Shown piece after piece: positions 1 through 12,570 of a DNA stretch of 64,000 bases. Each line of letters starts with the position of its first letter. Positions within the stretch are counted from its first letter, which is position 1. The notes under the pieces were generated by a model. The model was not told the origin of the DNA and did not search any database. It worked only from the letters and a program-made list of their open reading frames with translations. This stretch comes from Prunella strophiata (lineage: Eukaryota > Chordata > Aves > Passeriformes > Prunellidae), in assembly GCA_036583965.1 (NCBI GenBank), contig JAZBQD010000022.1, positions 2,414,001 to 2,478,000 of the forward strand. Direction: 5' to 3'. The translations under genes were made by a program, and so were the position numbers.

Positions 1-42
1 GTCTCACCCCAATCTCCCATCACTGCCCCGAGGGTCTCTTAG

Positions 43-102
43 CAGGGACCCCGGCACAGTCCCAGGGACCCCGGCACAGTCCCAGGGACCCCAGCACAGC
101 CC
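43..102. repeat. 20-bp tandem repeat, 3 copies
   Basis: The unit CAGGGACCCCGGCACAGTCC occurs at 43, 63 and, with one or two changes, 83. It is short and GC-rich with no evident function. Confidence 0.85.
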
Positions 103-919
103 CGTTTCCCCCCGCCCCCCCCCCCGGTGCCAGCAGAGCCCCGGGCTCTGTCCTGCTGCAAGGTGAGTCACCGGCAGCCCGGGCGCACCGCGGCTCCTCG
201 AGGTCACCCACCCGGCAGCTCCAAAAAGTGCCGTCATTCAGCCAAGGCAAAGCGTGGTTTTGCCATTATTATTTAATTAGGCTTTTTTTTTTTTTTTTTT
301 TCTCTTTCCCCCTTCCCTAACACCGATCTTAAGAGCTCTCAAAGCAAAGAGAAGCAAAAATAGAAAATGCAACATTTTAATTTTTTTTTTTTCTCTCTCT
401 CTCAGATTGCTGCAAGGGGAAGGGAGAAGGGAGAGACACGGCTAGAAAAGACAATTATTCTGCAGAACGGAGTATTTTGCCATCTAATAAAAAGTCAAGA
501 CCCCTAGTAAGTTACAGCCACAGGAAAGCACAGAGCACCCCATCACCCTGCCTGCAGCATCCCATCACAAAGCACTAATTCCCATCCCTAACACATCAAA
601 AAAGACAAGTGCCATGCTGAATCCTATTCTCCTCACTCCTAGTACACAACAGCAGAGCTAGCAATATATAACATGCATGACTCAGTCCTAGCACCGTGCC
701 ACTACGGAACAGAAAGCTTTAAAATAAAGTAAATATCTTAAAAGGTCAATTAAAAAAAGCTTACAAAACATCAGACGCTGCTTCTCGCTAGAGCTCATTA
801 CCTAGTATGGTGGAGCTGCCTGTGTGTTTTTTTTTCTTGTGCAAGTTAGTCTGTGAGTCAGCATTAACACACATGAGAACATCAGGAATACTGCCTAGTT
901 CTGATGCAATGGAGGTTGT

Positions 920-959
920 AAAAAAAAAAAAAAAAAAAAAAGAAGAAGAAGAAGAAGAA
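920..959 (+). repeat. (A)22 followed by (GAA)6
   Basis: A pure A-run at 920-941 leads directly into GAA triplets at 942-959. This looks like slippage-derived decay of an A-rich tract. Confidence 0.9.
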
Positions 960-1789
960 ATCGCACTCGGTTTGGACAGGAGCCTGTAATTCAATTGCCT
1001 TTACTTTTCAATTACTGCATAGCCTACCCTGACCAACCTGCAGAGGGGAAGGAAACTTTGCTTACATCTCTGTCTTAAAATTAATGACTTTTACTTTTGG
1101 CTACAGCTTATTCTCCCTGCTTAAAAAAAAAAAAGACATAGTAGAATTAACCCTTCAAGGGCAGCTGAGCCTGTGCAGCAATTGGGATCTTTGTGTTTTT
1201 TGTGGGAATTTCAGGGCTGCCAAAAAGTTCTGGTGAAGGGAGACATTTATACATTAAACTTTTAATACTCAATAAAGCAAAGCTACAATTGCATCTGAGC
1301 TTGATCTTTAATGGAAACAGAAGCTTGCAGACAAGGGAAGTTAGAGACTGCAGAAATTTAACTCTGCGCTTCTGGGTTCAAACAGGCAGATAGGAGACTG
1401 CACAGGAGCTTCTTCAAAAATGAGGGGCTTGGTCATCCACCAAAAACCCTGAGAAATCCAAAACTGGTGGCATGAGGTGGCCACCCCACCCTGATACCCA
1501 CTTTGCCCAGGCAGATGGAGGCAAAGCTGAAAACCTGCATTTTTTATATATTGCGTTTACTGCTTGTATTCCAGCAAAGAATTCCCTGTCTCCCCTCTCC
1601 CTGGGGGAAAACCCCTCCAGACTGATCCCTGCTCCCAGGAGCTTCAACACTGACTTTTCATTTCTGCCTCCTCTCCTCCTGCAGCAAAACCCCTCACTGG
1701 GGGCAACAAATTGTGCCCAAAGCTTCAGAATGTGACTATTTCTGTATCACACCCTAAAACACCCCCAGACAACACTGCAGCCCAGAATA

Positions 1790-1890
1790 TTGTATTATAT
1801 ATATACTGATGATGATTATATACACAAAATATTGTAATATAGATTATGTATGATCAATATATTGTTTTTTTATATATATATAATATGCTA
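1790..1890. repeat. AT-rich low-complexity tract
   Basis: Alternating TA tracts (TTATATATATAC, TTTATATATATATAATATG) are separated by TGATGATGATTATATAC and ATATTGTAATATAG. This is low-complexity DNA and may unwind easily. Confidence 0.7.
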
Positions 1891-2363
1891 AACTATGTCC
1901 ATCAACATCTGACAAGTTCTGAGCTGCTGGGAGAGCCCCCTAAAATCTGGGTTTTTTTAAATCTCTGCAGCAGAGAGAGGTCAGAGGTTGGAGTGAGAAA
2001 GTCTCTCCCCTGCTCATGACCTGAGCTGGTCCCACACCAACACTGACCAACCCCCCAAAAATATAAATAGGTCTGTCCTAATTCATATGGACCCATAATC
2101 CAGTGAAACACAAGAAATGCCAAAACCCAGTTTAGTTTGCTGCTTGTTTTCCTGACTAGACACAAACACTGCAAAACTCTTTCTTCTTTCCAAGTATAAA
2201 TACTTATTAATGCTGATTAACCAACACAGAACCCTCTAATATTAGAGATCAATCACTTCTGCAGCCTCTCCTGCAGGCAAGGGTCTGTCTCAAACCAGTA
2301 TGAGCCTGGTGGGGTTATTTTTCCTTAAGCATGTGGGATACTTGAATACAGATTGAATTAAAG

Positions 2364-3850
2364 GACTGATTTAAAGCTAAAACCAGTGACTGATTTAAAG
2401 CTAAAACCAGTGACTGATTTAAAGCTAAAACCAGTGACTGATTTAAAGCTAAAACCAGTGACTGATTTAAAGCTAAAACCAGTGACTGATTTAAAGCTAA
2501 AACCAGTGACTGATTTAAAGCTAAAACCAGTGACTGATTTAAAGCTAAAACCAGTGACTGATTTAAAGCTAAAACCAGTGACTGATTTAAAGCTAAAACC
2601 AGTGACTGATTTAAAGCTAAAACCAGTGACTGATTTAAAGCTAAAACCAGTGACTGATTTAAAGCTAAAACCAGTGACTGATTTAAAGCTAAAACCAGTG
2701 ACTGATTTAAAGCTAAAACCAGTGACTGATTTAGGGCTAAAACCAGTTAGTGATTCAGGGCTAAAACCAGTTACTGATTTAAAGCTAAAACCAGTGACTG
2801 ATTTAAAGCTAAAACCAGTGACTGATTTAAAGCTAAAACCAGTGACTGATTTAAAGCTAAAACCAGTGACTGATTTAAAGCTAAAACCAGTGACTGATTT
2901 AAAGCTAAAACCAGTGACTGATTTAAAGCTAAAACCAGTGACTGATTTAAAGCTAAAACCAGTGACTGATTTAAAGCTAAAACCAGTGACTGATTTAAAG
3001 CTAAAACCAGTGACTGATTTAAAGCTAAAACCAGTGACTGATTTAAAGCTAAAACCAGTGACTGATTTAAAGCTAAAACCAGTGACTGATTTAAAGCTAA
3101 AACCAGTGACTGATTTAAAGCTAAAACCAGTGACTGATTTAAAGCTAAAACCAGTGACTGATTTAAAGCTAAAACCAGTGACTGATTTAAAGCTAAAACC
3201 AGTGACTGATTTAAAGCTAAAACCAGTGACTGATTTAAAGCTAAAACCAGTGACTGATTTAAAGCTAAAACCAGTGACTGATTTAAAGCTAAAACCAGTG
3301 ACTGATTTAAAGCTAAAACCAGTGACTGATTTAAAGCTAAAACCAGTGACTGATTTAAAGCTAAAACCAGTGACTGATTTAAAGCTAAAACCAGTGACTG
3401 ATTTAAAGCTAAAACCAGTGACTGATTTAAAGCTAAAACCAGTGACTGATTTAAAGCTAAAACCAGTGACTGATTTAAAGCTAAAACCAGTGACTGATTT
3501 AGAGCTAAGTCCAATTAGTGATTTAGGGCTAAAACCAGTTAGTGATTTAGGGCTAAAACCAGTTAGTGATTCAGGGCTAAAACCAGTTACTGATTTAGGG
3601 CTAAAACCAGTTACTGATTTAAAGCTAAAACCAGTGACTGATTTAGGGCTAAAACCAGTTAGTGATTTAGAGTTAAAACCAGTTAGTGATTCAGGGCTAA
3701 AACCAGTTAGTGATTTAGGGCTAAAACCAGTTACTGATTTAAAGCTAAAACCAGTGACTGATTTAGGGCTAAAACCAGTTAGTGATTTAGAGTTAAAACC
3801 AGTGACTGATTTAAAGCTAAAACCAGGCAGAGATTCAGAGCTAAACCCAG
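2364..3850. repeat. 24-bp minisatellite, about 62 copies
   Basis: Each unit begins ACTGATTTAAAGCTAAAACC and ends AGTG. Fifteen near-identical units are followed by a short variant block (2728-2777, GATTTAGGGC/GATTCAGGGC types), then about 30 identical units, then a variant-rich block (3500-3850) in which a five-unit (120-bp) pattern recurs (for example 3643-3690 and 3763-3810). The right end decays (GGCAGAGATTCAGAGC...). Because 24 is a multiple of three and the unit lacks stops in some frames, both strands show long artificial open frames; there is no ATG in the plus-strand repeat frame. Confidence 0.97.
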
Positions 3851-4379
3851 GCTGTCCTGCCTCCTGCCCCCAGAGGGGGTTAATCCAAGGAGCCCCATTC
3901 CCACCCCTCTGCTCTCCAGCCTAAGATGTTCCTTCAGATGTGTCAATAACCCCCCAAATAATTCCCTGCCACCGAGCCTGATCCTGGAGGAGCAGCTGAA
4001 GGAATTTCTTGGGGTGGCTGTGCCGGGGGAGCAGCAGCTCCATTTTGGCAGGAGAGTGTTTAAGATTCCCTCCCATGGCTGCAAAGCACCTTGAAAGGTC
4101 GGCGAGCGCTTTCACATTCTCAGATCCATCTCCAACGCCGCCGCAGACGGAAAGGGATTGACCTAGACAAGAGCTGCAAGAGCCTCGGTGAAATAATCCA
4201 TCAGCAGCAGCTGCCTTTGTCATGGGAACGCTGGGGAATCTCACCTACCCACTGCAGCCGAGCTGGGGCTGGAGAGGCTTCAAATCCCAGCCCTGCTCTC
4301 CTGGGATGCAAGCAGAGCCGGGGCTGCGCAGCGCCGAGCCGCTCGCAGCAGCCAACACCTCCATGTTCCAAAGCCCGTG
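3851..4379. other. Unique sequence, no gene seen
   Basis: Moderately GC-rich unique DNA to the right of the 24-bp array. No recognisable exon or repeat. Confidence 0.5.
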
Positions 4380-4565
4380 CCCATTACCCAACTCATTAAA
4401 GACAGTGATACTTTGTAACACACTCTAATCTTTAATATTCATAGCTTGCTTCATTTGCATATCGTGCCATAAATAGTTGGAGCAGAGGTAAAACACAAAG
4501 CGCTCCACTTGCATTTCTAATTATGCCTAAAAATCAAATGTAAATCACAACACAGCCAAGACACA
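4380..4565. promoter_or_regulatory. Candidate conserved non-coding element with octamer motif
   Basis: An AT-rich, complex (non-repetitive) block stands out from GC-richer flanks. It contains a perfect POU octamer ATTTGCAT (4453-4460), a TGCATTTCTAATTATG stretch (4510-4525) and several TAAT cores. This composition is typical of developmental enhancers in vertebrates, but conservation cannot be tested here. Confidence 0.35.
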
Positions 4566-7500
4566 GAAAATATTGGGTTTGCTGGCTCTCAGTTAAAAAT
4601 CTTTTAAACACATCCCCCCCCCCTCCAATCATGCTCACAAACACAATTATTTTTAAAAAGAAAAATCAAAGGGGCTCACATTGTCTGTTTTTAAAGAGGA
4701 GCTGACACAGCCCAGCCCCAGCCCTGGTGAGGGACCCAGCAGCATTCCCAGCTGTGACTCCCCAGTGCCAGGCCCATCTCCCCAAAACCACCCCTAAAAA
4801 CCTGCCCTTCTTCCCAGGGCTGCAGCTGCCATTTAACCTTGGTCTTTGGAGGAACATCAGGAGCCTTTTGCTCTGGGGTGCCTGGGAAAGCTGATCTCAG
4901 GCAAAGGAGGTAAATTTGAAACATCAGCTCGAATCTGAACTTGTGTTAATTGGGCTGGCTGGAGGTCAGGGCTGAGGATTTGGGAGAGGGAAGGAGAAAG
5001 GCCCTGGGGCTGGGAGCTGCTCAGTCCCCAAGGTTTAATGAGGAAAGTGGTGCTGGCAGTGACTCGTGGGACTTCAGTCCCCAACCACCACAATCCTGGG
5101 GGATTGCTCCACAACAACACCCAATTTATCAGCTTTTAGGGAAAAGTGTGACATCAGCTGAGGCTGCACCCTTGGGGCAAACAGGGGTGAGGGGTTTCTA
5201 CCTGCACAGGTGAACTGACCCCACCTCCCCCAGCTCACAGACACACCACGAAGACTTTATAGCTGCAAAATACCTCAATTTCTTGGATAAAAAGTGTCAT
5301 TAGTACATTCCTGACAGTGGCACAAATAATTTCCCTGATGCTTCTGCATCAGGCACCGGAAAATTCTTTTGATTTTATGGAAAGTGTTAATGGAAATCCT
5401 CCTGATTTTACAGCAGTCCATCACCACCAGCCATGTGAAAATGCACATTTTTAGTTCAAGAGCACTGCAACCTCAACCCAACCCTGCTCCTTGCTCACCA
5501 CACTGATCCAACATGCTGCTGCTGCTCCCAGGAAGCTCAAAACCTTCCTGACCTTCATCCATGTGCCTACTCCTCCTCTACCTCCCAAGAAACTACTCAC
5601 AACAGAGAGACACAGCATCCACAAGACTCAAAGTTTTACAGATTTATGCCCAAAGAGTGAATTGAAATAAAATGAACTGAATTTTACCAAAGCAGGACAA
5701 AAATCCCACTCCTTGGGAAGGCACGAGGTGCCCTGGCCTGGCAGAGGACCTTGGGGTGAGGAAGGCTGGATGCCACAGGGATCTTTTCCCACTCATCCTT
5801 CCCTTTCCCACTGGGGCTCCAGCTGCATAAACCCACCCCATCTGAATGGAAGTCTGTCCCCAGGGAAAAAGGCATTTGTAAGTCACTTGAACCAAGGACT
5901 AATTTTGAAGGAATCAGGTAAATACCACCACAAAGAGCTGGGCACCCAGTGGCCACCCTGGCTCTGAGCCATCACATCTCCCTCCTGAGATTTCTCCCAC
6001 TTAAAAAAAGGCTTAAAGAGACTTCTGAGAATGAAAAGTGGAAAGAAGGAAAAAAAAACCCCCATATTATCACTGCCATATTCTGCTCCTGCTTGTACAC
6101 TGGTTTTCCAGGGTCCCTAAATCCCCTCAGATGAATGAATCCCCATTTCTTGCCCTCCCCTGGTGCTGCAGCTCATCCTGCCCCTTTCCAGACCCGACTC
6201 CAGCTCAGCAACTACGCTGCATCAGTTCTAAGAAAGAGTTAAAAGATTTTTTTTCTGCCATATCAGCTTCCAAAGGATTCCAGAGACATCATTAAATTTA
6301 ACCCCAAAAGGTGAGCAGCCACCCCGTGCCCCCATCCTGCACCCAGGGAGAAGTGAAAGCGAGCAGCTCACAGCCTGCAAAGCTTTTCTGCTCCTCTTAT
6401 GTACCCTGGCATCTTGCCCAGACCTATTTTTAAGCCCATTTACTAGAAATCCCACAAATTAAAGGAAATACGGATAATGTTGTAAGAATCCTTTGGGCCA
6501 AATAAAAGCTACACATAATTTTCCTTGTGCATCAAGAGTAAGATCCTTAACCACAAAAACCAGATTTCCCCAAAGCTCTTTTGCAACAGTGAGAGAGAAT
6601 CTTGTTTTGTAAAAAGTTGCTTTGATTCACTCCTGGATTACAGGGAGCTCCGCTGCCTCCCGGCCAAACCCAGGAGTGATTCCTGTTATGAAACAGAGAG
6701 GTGTTAGGAGAACACAAATAAATTAAACATCTCCAGCTCTGGAATGGGGACTGCAATGACAGCAAGGCACAGAGTGCAGTGGGGAGATGCTGGAGGATGG
6801 TTATTGGGATTTTTCCCCTCTGCACAGGAGATTTGGGTGGGTTTATCTCCCAGCTTCTATTCAGTTTGTGTTCACAGTGCTCACAGAGGGTCAGTGTGCT
6901 GGAAAATTTCCAGCCTGGGCTGCTGCAGGCAGGACAGTCAGCACAGACCCTCCCCTCCATCCCCAGTGCCACCTGCACCCCAACAAAGGGGACAGGGTGG
7001 TGCCAATGTGAGCTGTGCATCACCCCAGCCCCAGGGAATGGTCTCCTTGGGGATTTTCTGAGAAACAGTGATTTTATACAAAATAAATCTATCTCTGCAT
7101 CTCTGTTTGAAAAACTGCAGTGGGGTCTCTCATGGGGTGAGCAGGAAATAAAGGAGCATCCACCTGCAGCAGGGCATTGGGAAGGAGGGAAGAGCTGAGT
7201 TTTATGCAGCATCCACAATTTTAACTTTAACTAAACTCAACTAACAGCTCTTATACTGGGGTAAGACTAAAAAGAAACCAAAAACCAGATCTGTGTTTCA
7301 CTAAAACTCACCAGACAAGCAGAAACAGCCCCAAAAAACATCAAGTCAAAGCAGCATTTGTGGTTAGTCCTGGCAGGGAGGGAATGAGGGCAAGATGCTT
7401 CCTCCCATCCAACCTCACTCTCCCTTTACTCTTCATCCCCACCACTGGATTAAAATGTCTTCCTCACAAACATTCCAGCTTCCTTTTAAAAAGGGAAAAT

Positions 7501-8117
7501 GATTATGCAGGGGAATAACCACTTCTCTCCTACAGCACACAGATATGAACAGTTAAACACGCAACTTTGGGAACTTTTCCAAGATTTATATGTTTTGCAT
7601 GGAAAGCAAATGTTGGTGGTTTTTTTTTTCCCTGCCTGGGAAAATATTTAAGTGCTAAGTTTATGGAGCCAAGTCCATTTATTCCTGGTTTAGGCTGCTG
7701 CTCAGACAGAACTGAATTAGTGATTTAAGCAGCACTGGGGGATGCAGTGCTGGCCCATGCCAGAGCCCCCAGCCTGGAGCTGTGCTGGCACGTGGCTCTG
7801 GGAATTCTGGCCCAGACAGAGGTTTTACCCATGGCACAGGATGGCAGGAGTGGCCACCCTTCCCTGGAGCAGCCCAAGGCTGCCAGGAGAGCCCCCCAGG
7901 TCCCTCCCAGCCCCACCAGTTCATCACTGCTGGTGCTTTTTGATGCAGTAAAAGTCTTTTCATGGTGATGCCCTTAGGAACAGCAAGACTTGATTTGCAT
8001 TTTCTTGGCCCAATTTACCAAATCCCTGTCTCCAGATGGAAACTCCTCCCTGTGCTCCCAGCTCAGAGCAGCTCCCAGCTCCATCAGTGTGCTGGGACCA
8101 GTCCCATGAGCCGAGGC
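4566..8117. other. Non-coding stretch, no gene seen
   Basis: Unique sequence of mixed composition with several short purine or T runs (for example 6247-6255, 7619-7630). Open frames up to 223 codons on the minus strand (6547-7218) show no family resemblance and no initiation context worth noting. Confidence 0.5.
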
Positions 8118-8124
8118 AGCAGTG

Positions 8125-8256
8125 GGCAGCAGTCCTGTCCCATCCCTGGAAGTGTCCAAGGCCAGGCTGGACAGGGCTTGGAGCAACCTGGGACAGTGAA
8201 AAGTGTCCCTGCCCATGGCAGGGATGAAATGGGATGAGCTTTGAGTTCCCTTCAAA
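8125..8256 (+). mobile_element. CR1 LINE 3'-end fragment, plus
   Basis: It contains the hallmark series ATCCCTGGAAGTGTCCAAGG, CCAGGCTGGACAGGGCTTGG and TGTCCCTGCCCATGGCAGGG, as in the CR1 3' end, and is cut short before the terminal ATTCTATG repeats. It is an old, 5'-truncated copy. Confidence 0.85.
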
Positions 8257-10157
8257 AAAAAAAAAATCATTCTGAAATTCCATAAAACCCTGAGATCCAC
8301 TCAGTCCCAAGCCTCAACCACTTGCTCACACCTCGAGACCTCTTCACAAGGCCCTCCAGCTTTTTGCAGCAAGCCAGCCAGTGATTTTTGCCTCTGCATT
8401 TCCATTTATTTGTGTATTCTTGCAAATCTTTCTGGCCAGTTAAACCAGAGCCGTGGCGATTGCGAAATGCAGGAAATTTGCTGCAACGCTCTGTAACTCT
8501 TGCAAGGCAATTAGCCAAAACCTCACACAAATAAGCTTTTTTTTGCCACACCGTTCTAACCACCAAGCATTAACCCATTTTCTTAGGAAACAACATCTGC
8601 TGAAACAACTTCCTAATCTAGCAGCAGGCATGAAAACACCCACTGCAGTATCTCTAGTGCATGGTAAAGAGAATTAGCAGGCAGGTTTGTCCTGCTCAGA
8701 GGGTACTGACCAGACCCAGCCTCCTCTCCCTGGAATATTTATTCCCTGGGGCAGGAAAAGTGTTGATGTCAAAGGTTTTCCTGCAGCACTTACATGTTTT
8801 AAAGACAGAGATGATGGTGGAGCAGCCTGGGGGCTTTGGAGCAGGATTTGCATCCTTGAACCCAACTGTTGTGTCTGAAATCCTTGGAGCTATAGGAGCT
8901 GCACCCTACAGCTGCAGGGATAAATCAGAGCACAGCAGGATGGCACAGGTGTCATCTGTAAGAATAAACAAACTACTGGGCAACAAAGCAACAGTTTCCA
9001 TTTCCTACCCTGGCCTTTACACAGCTTTTTTTCCTGGGAAAATGGGAACACAGAGCCAAAATGAGGCTCCATGATTTGCCCTAGGAAAGACAGAAACCAC
9101 ACTGCATCCTCCTCCTTGCTCCAGACTGAAACAGCAGCTACACTTCTGTGCCATTTGTTAGAACTCATTTCCTCCCTTACTCTCTGCCCCTGCTTTCTCC
9201 ACCATCCTGAAAAACCAATAAAATAAAATAAAAAGCTTCCTTTTGGGAACGCAGTGGTAATAATATTGCTCCCATCTGTTGATGAGTCCGAGGATCTGCA
9301 CGGGGAGCAAAGAGGCTGGAAAGCTGAAAGGGAGTCAAGTGTTTGCATGGTTTTACTGAGAAATGAAATCCAGCTTTAAACACAGTAAATAGGAGACTAT
9401 TCTGAATCACCTCTTGAATTTTTTAATGCTACTCCTGGGAGCACTGAAGGTAAATATGTTAATTTGACTTCAATCATGGTGCAGGGAAAAAAAAAAAAGC
9501 AGCACACTGTATTAGTTTAGGGTACCAAGTCTTAAAACTATTCATGCATTTCTGCATATTTTATACTCAGCAAATAAAGTTCCAAGGTTCTATAAGGAGG
9601 CTGCAAAATTATTCTGAGTAAGCAATAATGAGCTGTGCATTATATAAGGCTGATACTAATGGTAATCTATTATTAAAATTTGAGAGTTATGGCAGCCCCA
9701 TAAGAGTCCAAGAGCAGGTTTTCCTTCCCTGGGAAGGGAGAGCAGCATCTGGAGCAGGGAGGTTGGTCAGCCACGTTTTAGGGGACCCAGCTGCACCCCA
9801 GGTATTTGGGATAATCTGAGCCACAGGTACCCTCCTGTCCCACTGCACCATCCCAGCACATTCACATTCCCAGCGTGTTTCATTCTCTGCCTCAGCATTA
9901 CACATCTCCCAAAATGCATTCCAAAATTCACCAGTGCCAGGTTTGTGTATCTCAGCTATCCCCAGAGCCAGCCTGACCCTTGATCCCTGCTGTGATGCCC
10001 CACCTGGGCTGCACAGAGAGCAGGGATGTCTCCAGTGAAACCCAGGGAGCTTTTCCAACTCTCCCCTCCTGCCAAATCACCTCCAGGGCCTCCAAAGAGC
10101 ACCAGACATCCAGGGTGGGAGCATGGACCCAAATCTCAATGGAAGAGGGCACAGCCC
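8257..10157. other. Non-coding stretch, no gene seen
   Basis: Unique DNA with an AT-rich portion around 9420-9690. A short AAAAT-type repeat lies at 9217-9232. No exon recognised. Confidence 0.5.
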
Positions 10158-10246
10158 AGCACCCTGGTCCTGTGGAAGGTTCCCTACCCTTGGAACATGA
10201 CAGGCTTTTTAAGGTCTCCTAAACCAAACCACTCCATGGTTTCACA
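10158..10246 (+). mobile_element. CR1 LINE 3'-end fragment, diverged, plus
   Basis: The order CCTGGTCCTGTGGAAGGTTC, CTACCCTTGGAACATGACAG, TTTTTAAGGTCTCCTAAACC, AACCACTCCATGGTTTCA parallels the last ~90 bp of CR1 (GTGGAAGGTGTCCCTGCCCA ... CCAACCCAAACCATTCTATG) with many substitutions. Confidence 0.65.
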
Positions 10247-12379
10247 ATGCTCAGCAAGGTCAAGCCAAGCTTTGCTTGGTGCTGGTTTGAGCTGGACTTG
10301 TTCTGCCCCTCTCCCAGCCCCATTCCTCCCTGGAGATAGGTGCTTTCCTGGGAACTGCTGCTCCAGGATCCATCCCAGCCAGCACTGTGGATTTTAAGGA
10401 CAAATCATCATCTCCTGGAACAGCACTGCTGTGAGAGAAACAAACAGCAAAAAGCCCAGAGTTTGGCTCCTTTTCCTCCTTCCTACAGCTTTGGGTGAGA
10501 ATGGAAGCAGTCTCTGGAGGCTGTAAATCTGGATCTGGAGAACTCACACAGAACAGGCACAGCAGTGAGGGACCAGGACATCTCCATGTTCAACCTGTAC
10601 ACCTCCATCCCACAGGCTCATGGGTCCTGAGCACACCTGGGAACGTGGTGGTCTCACCTCATCACCATTCCTCAGAGGAAAATCCTCCCTTGGTTTTGCA
10701 TGAAATATAAAATCACATTTTTCCTGCATTTCAGAGAGTGCTGCAGTGAGTGCAAGCTCCTTTTTCCCCAGTGAAGTTCTGCAGCAAGTGCAGATCCCAA
10801 AGGCAACATTCTGCCCAAACCAGAGGATAATGAAGCATAATAATTCCAGGAGAAACAAACTTAGTCTGAGACCTTTCTGCACTGAGAAGGACCTTAAACA
10901 GCGACGAGCTCTTTGCTCTCTCCACCCTGAAAAAGGCACTGGGAAGGAAACCAAACAGATTTGCTGGGTGTTCATGGCATCCACCTGCTCTGTGCCTGTT
11001 CCCTGCTGCACTCCCTACCTGGGCTGAAGGAGTTAAAGCTCCTGTGGGATGTAACAGGAGCTGGGGTTACTCACCCAGGCATGGTATCAACCCCAGCTGC
11101 CTATGAATGGAGTTGCCTTGGAGATGCAGCCAAAACCAATGACCAGATATTAACTCTTCACCACGGGCTGCCAAGGCAGGCAGGACTTGTGAAACCAGCA
11201 GGACACAGCTTCCTGCCAAGCTGGAACATCCAGATGAAATGTGAGGGACCCCTGATTCCTCCCAGAGGAGGAAAACTTTGTGTCTTTGCCCAAGGAACAG
11301 GAGACATTTCCCCTTGCAAAGCCAAGCAGGCAACAAAACCCAGCTCTGGGACCTTCTGGAATGGGCAATTAATGTCCATAAGCAAGAAGATGCTCTCCCT
11401 TGGTTTCATTTTGAAGCTGATATTAAAGATAGCAGCTCATTGCTATTAAAGACACCAAGCTCCTTAATTCTTTCTGTAATCAGCTTCACAAGCAGAAAGA
11501 GCAGCACGGGCACCTTACCCAATGCAGCTGAAATGAGACATCATGAAACAAAACCATTAACAGGAGCTCAGAGGCTGGGCTGGTGCAGGATCACACACCT
11601 GCACTTCCCCTCCACTTCCAAGGGCAGCTTTGGAGTGGGTGAGCAGGAAGGACAGGCTGCTCTGCCTCCCAGGAGGAAACTCAACTTCAGGCAGAGCTTT
11701 CTCAATCTCAGCTCAGAGCTCCCTTCTGTGCCCCCCTGAAGGTGCTCAGCCACTTCCCAAGGGGACTCTGAGGAGGACAGCAGGTGACCAAAAAGGTGGC
11801 AGCAGGCAGCACCAGGAGGAAGAGCATCCACTCAATTCCATGGGTGAAACCTACCTCACCTGCACCTCTCCTCCCTCCAACCTCACTGACCCAAGGAAAA
11901 AAACCAGCTTTCAGCCACCACAAGGCTCGTTCTGCATGAGATAAATCAGAGCAGCACACTCCATGGGGAACACACAGTGCCAGTGGAGACACCTCAAGCC
12001 CTGATTTGTGCCAATGGACACACCTCAAGCCCTGATTTCCAACCCAAACCCCCAGCCCCTGCAGGGGATGCTGCTTCCCAGGCCCTGCAGTGAGCTCCAC
12101 TGAGGCTCACACAGGGAATGACTTGCAGGGCTGTGCTGGACACAAAGCCCAGCCCCACCAGCAGCACCCAGCAGCCATGAACGGGTGGTGAAGCCTCACT
12201 TGGGGCTGTCAGGGACACCACAGATCCACAAAGATGAAATAAAATGGACATCTTCCCATCAGAGCAAACACTTCCTTCCCATCCACACGCCAGCCCCTCG
12301 GTGTTTTTTCCCTGAAGGAAAAACAGAAGATGCTTTCCATAAGCAGACGATTTCAGCAGCTAATTTTACCATCACTTAT
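10247..12379. other. Non-coding stretch, no gene seen
   Basis: Unique DNA rich in CCTGCA-type words. A two-copy 31-bp tandem duplication lies at 11991-12052 (ACCTCAAGCCCTGATTT at 11991 and 12022). No exon recognised. Confidence 0.5.
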
Positions 12380-12570
12380 GGTCGACTTTATGACTAAGAT
12401 TTCATGCTGACTATATTAATCCTGTCAAATTTCAGAGTGAGAGAGAAATGATACTGTATATTTTATGGCTGCAATAACTTCTAAGCCATTAGACATGCAT
12501 GCTGACATGAAAGTAATCAAATTGATTTTTTCCTATTACAATGAAGAACTTTGTATGAGCAAATAGTCTT
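12380..12570. promoter_or_regulatory. Candidate conserved non-coding element
   Basis: AT-rich but complex sequence containing ATTAATCCTGTCAAAT (an OTX/bicoid-like TAATCC next to TGTCA), GACATGCATGC and TAATCAAATTGATTTT, which includes an AATCAAATTGATT palindrome. It is flanked by GC-richer unique DNA. Enhancer-like by composition only. Confidence 0.35.

Larger units (their letters stand above)
103..2363. other. Non-coding stretch with homopolymers
   Basis: No gene seen. It contains a C-run (112-125), T-runs (281-301, 380-392), a run of 22 A followed by six GAA triplets (920-959), an A-run (1122-1133) and an AT-rich block with TATATA tracts (1790-1890). The A22(GAA)6 tract could be the tail of an old retroelement, but no body is recognisable. 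Confidence 0.6.

Noticed and set aside
2730..3790. TTAGGG hexamers inside the 24-bp repeat variants, suggesting interstitial telomere sequence
   Set aside because: They are single hexamers spaced by 24 bp, created by AAAG to AGGG variation in the unit, not tandem TTAGGG.
2364..3850. CRISPR-like array of direct repeats
   Set aside because: There are no unique spacers between the repeats and the genome is vertebrate; the same applies to the other arrays in the window.
2386..3924. 512-codon plus-strand open frame made of VTDLKLKP repeats (and a 247-codon minus frame of LVLALNQS repeats)
   Set aside because: The frame exists because the 24-bp unit is divisible by three and stop-free; it has no ATG, opens on both strands and has no flanking gene structure.
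6547..7218. 223-codon minus-strand frame
   Set aside because: No recognisable domain, no ATG context or splice structure, and the sequence around it is ordinary intronic or intergenic DNA.
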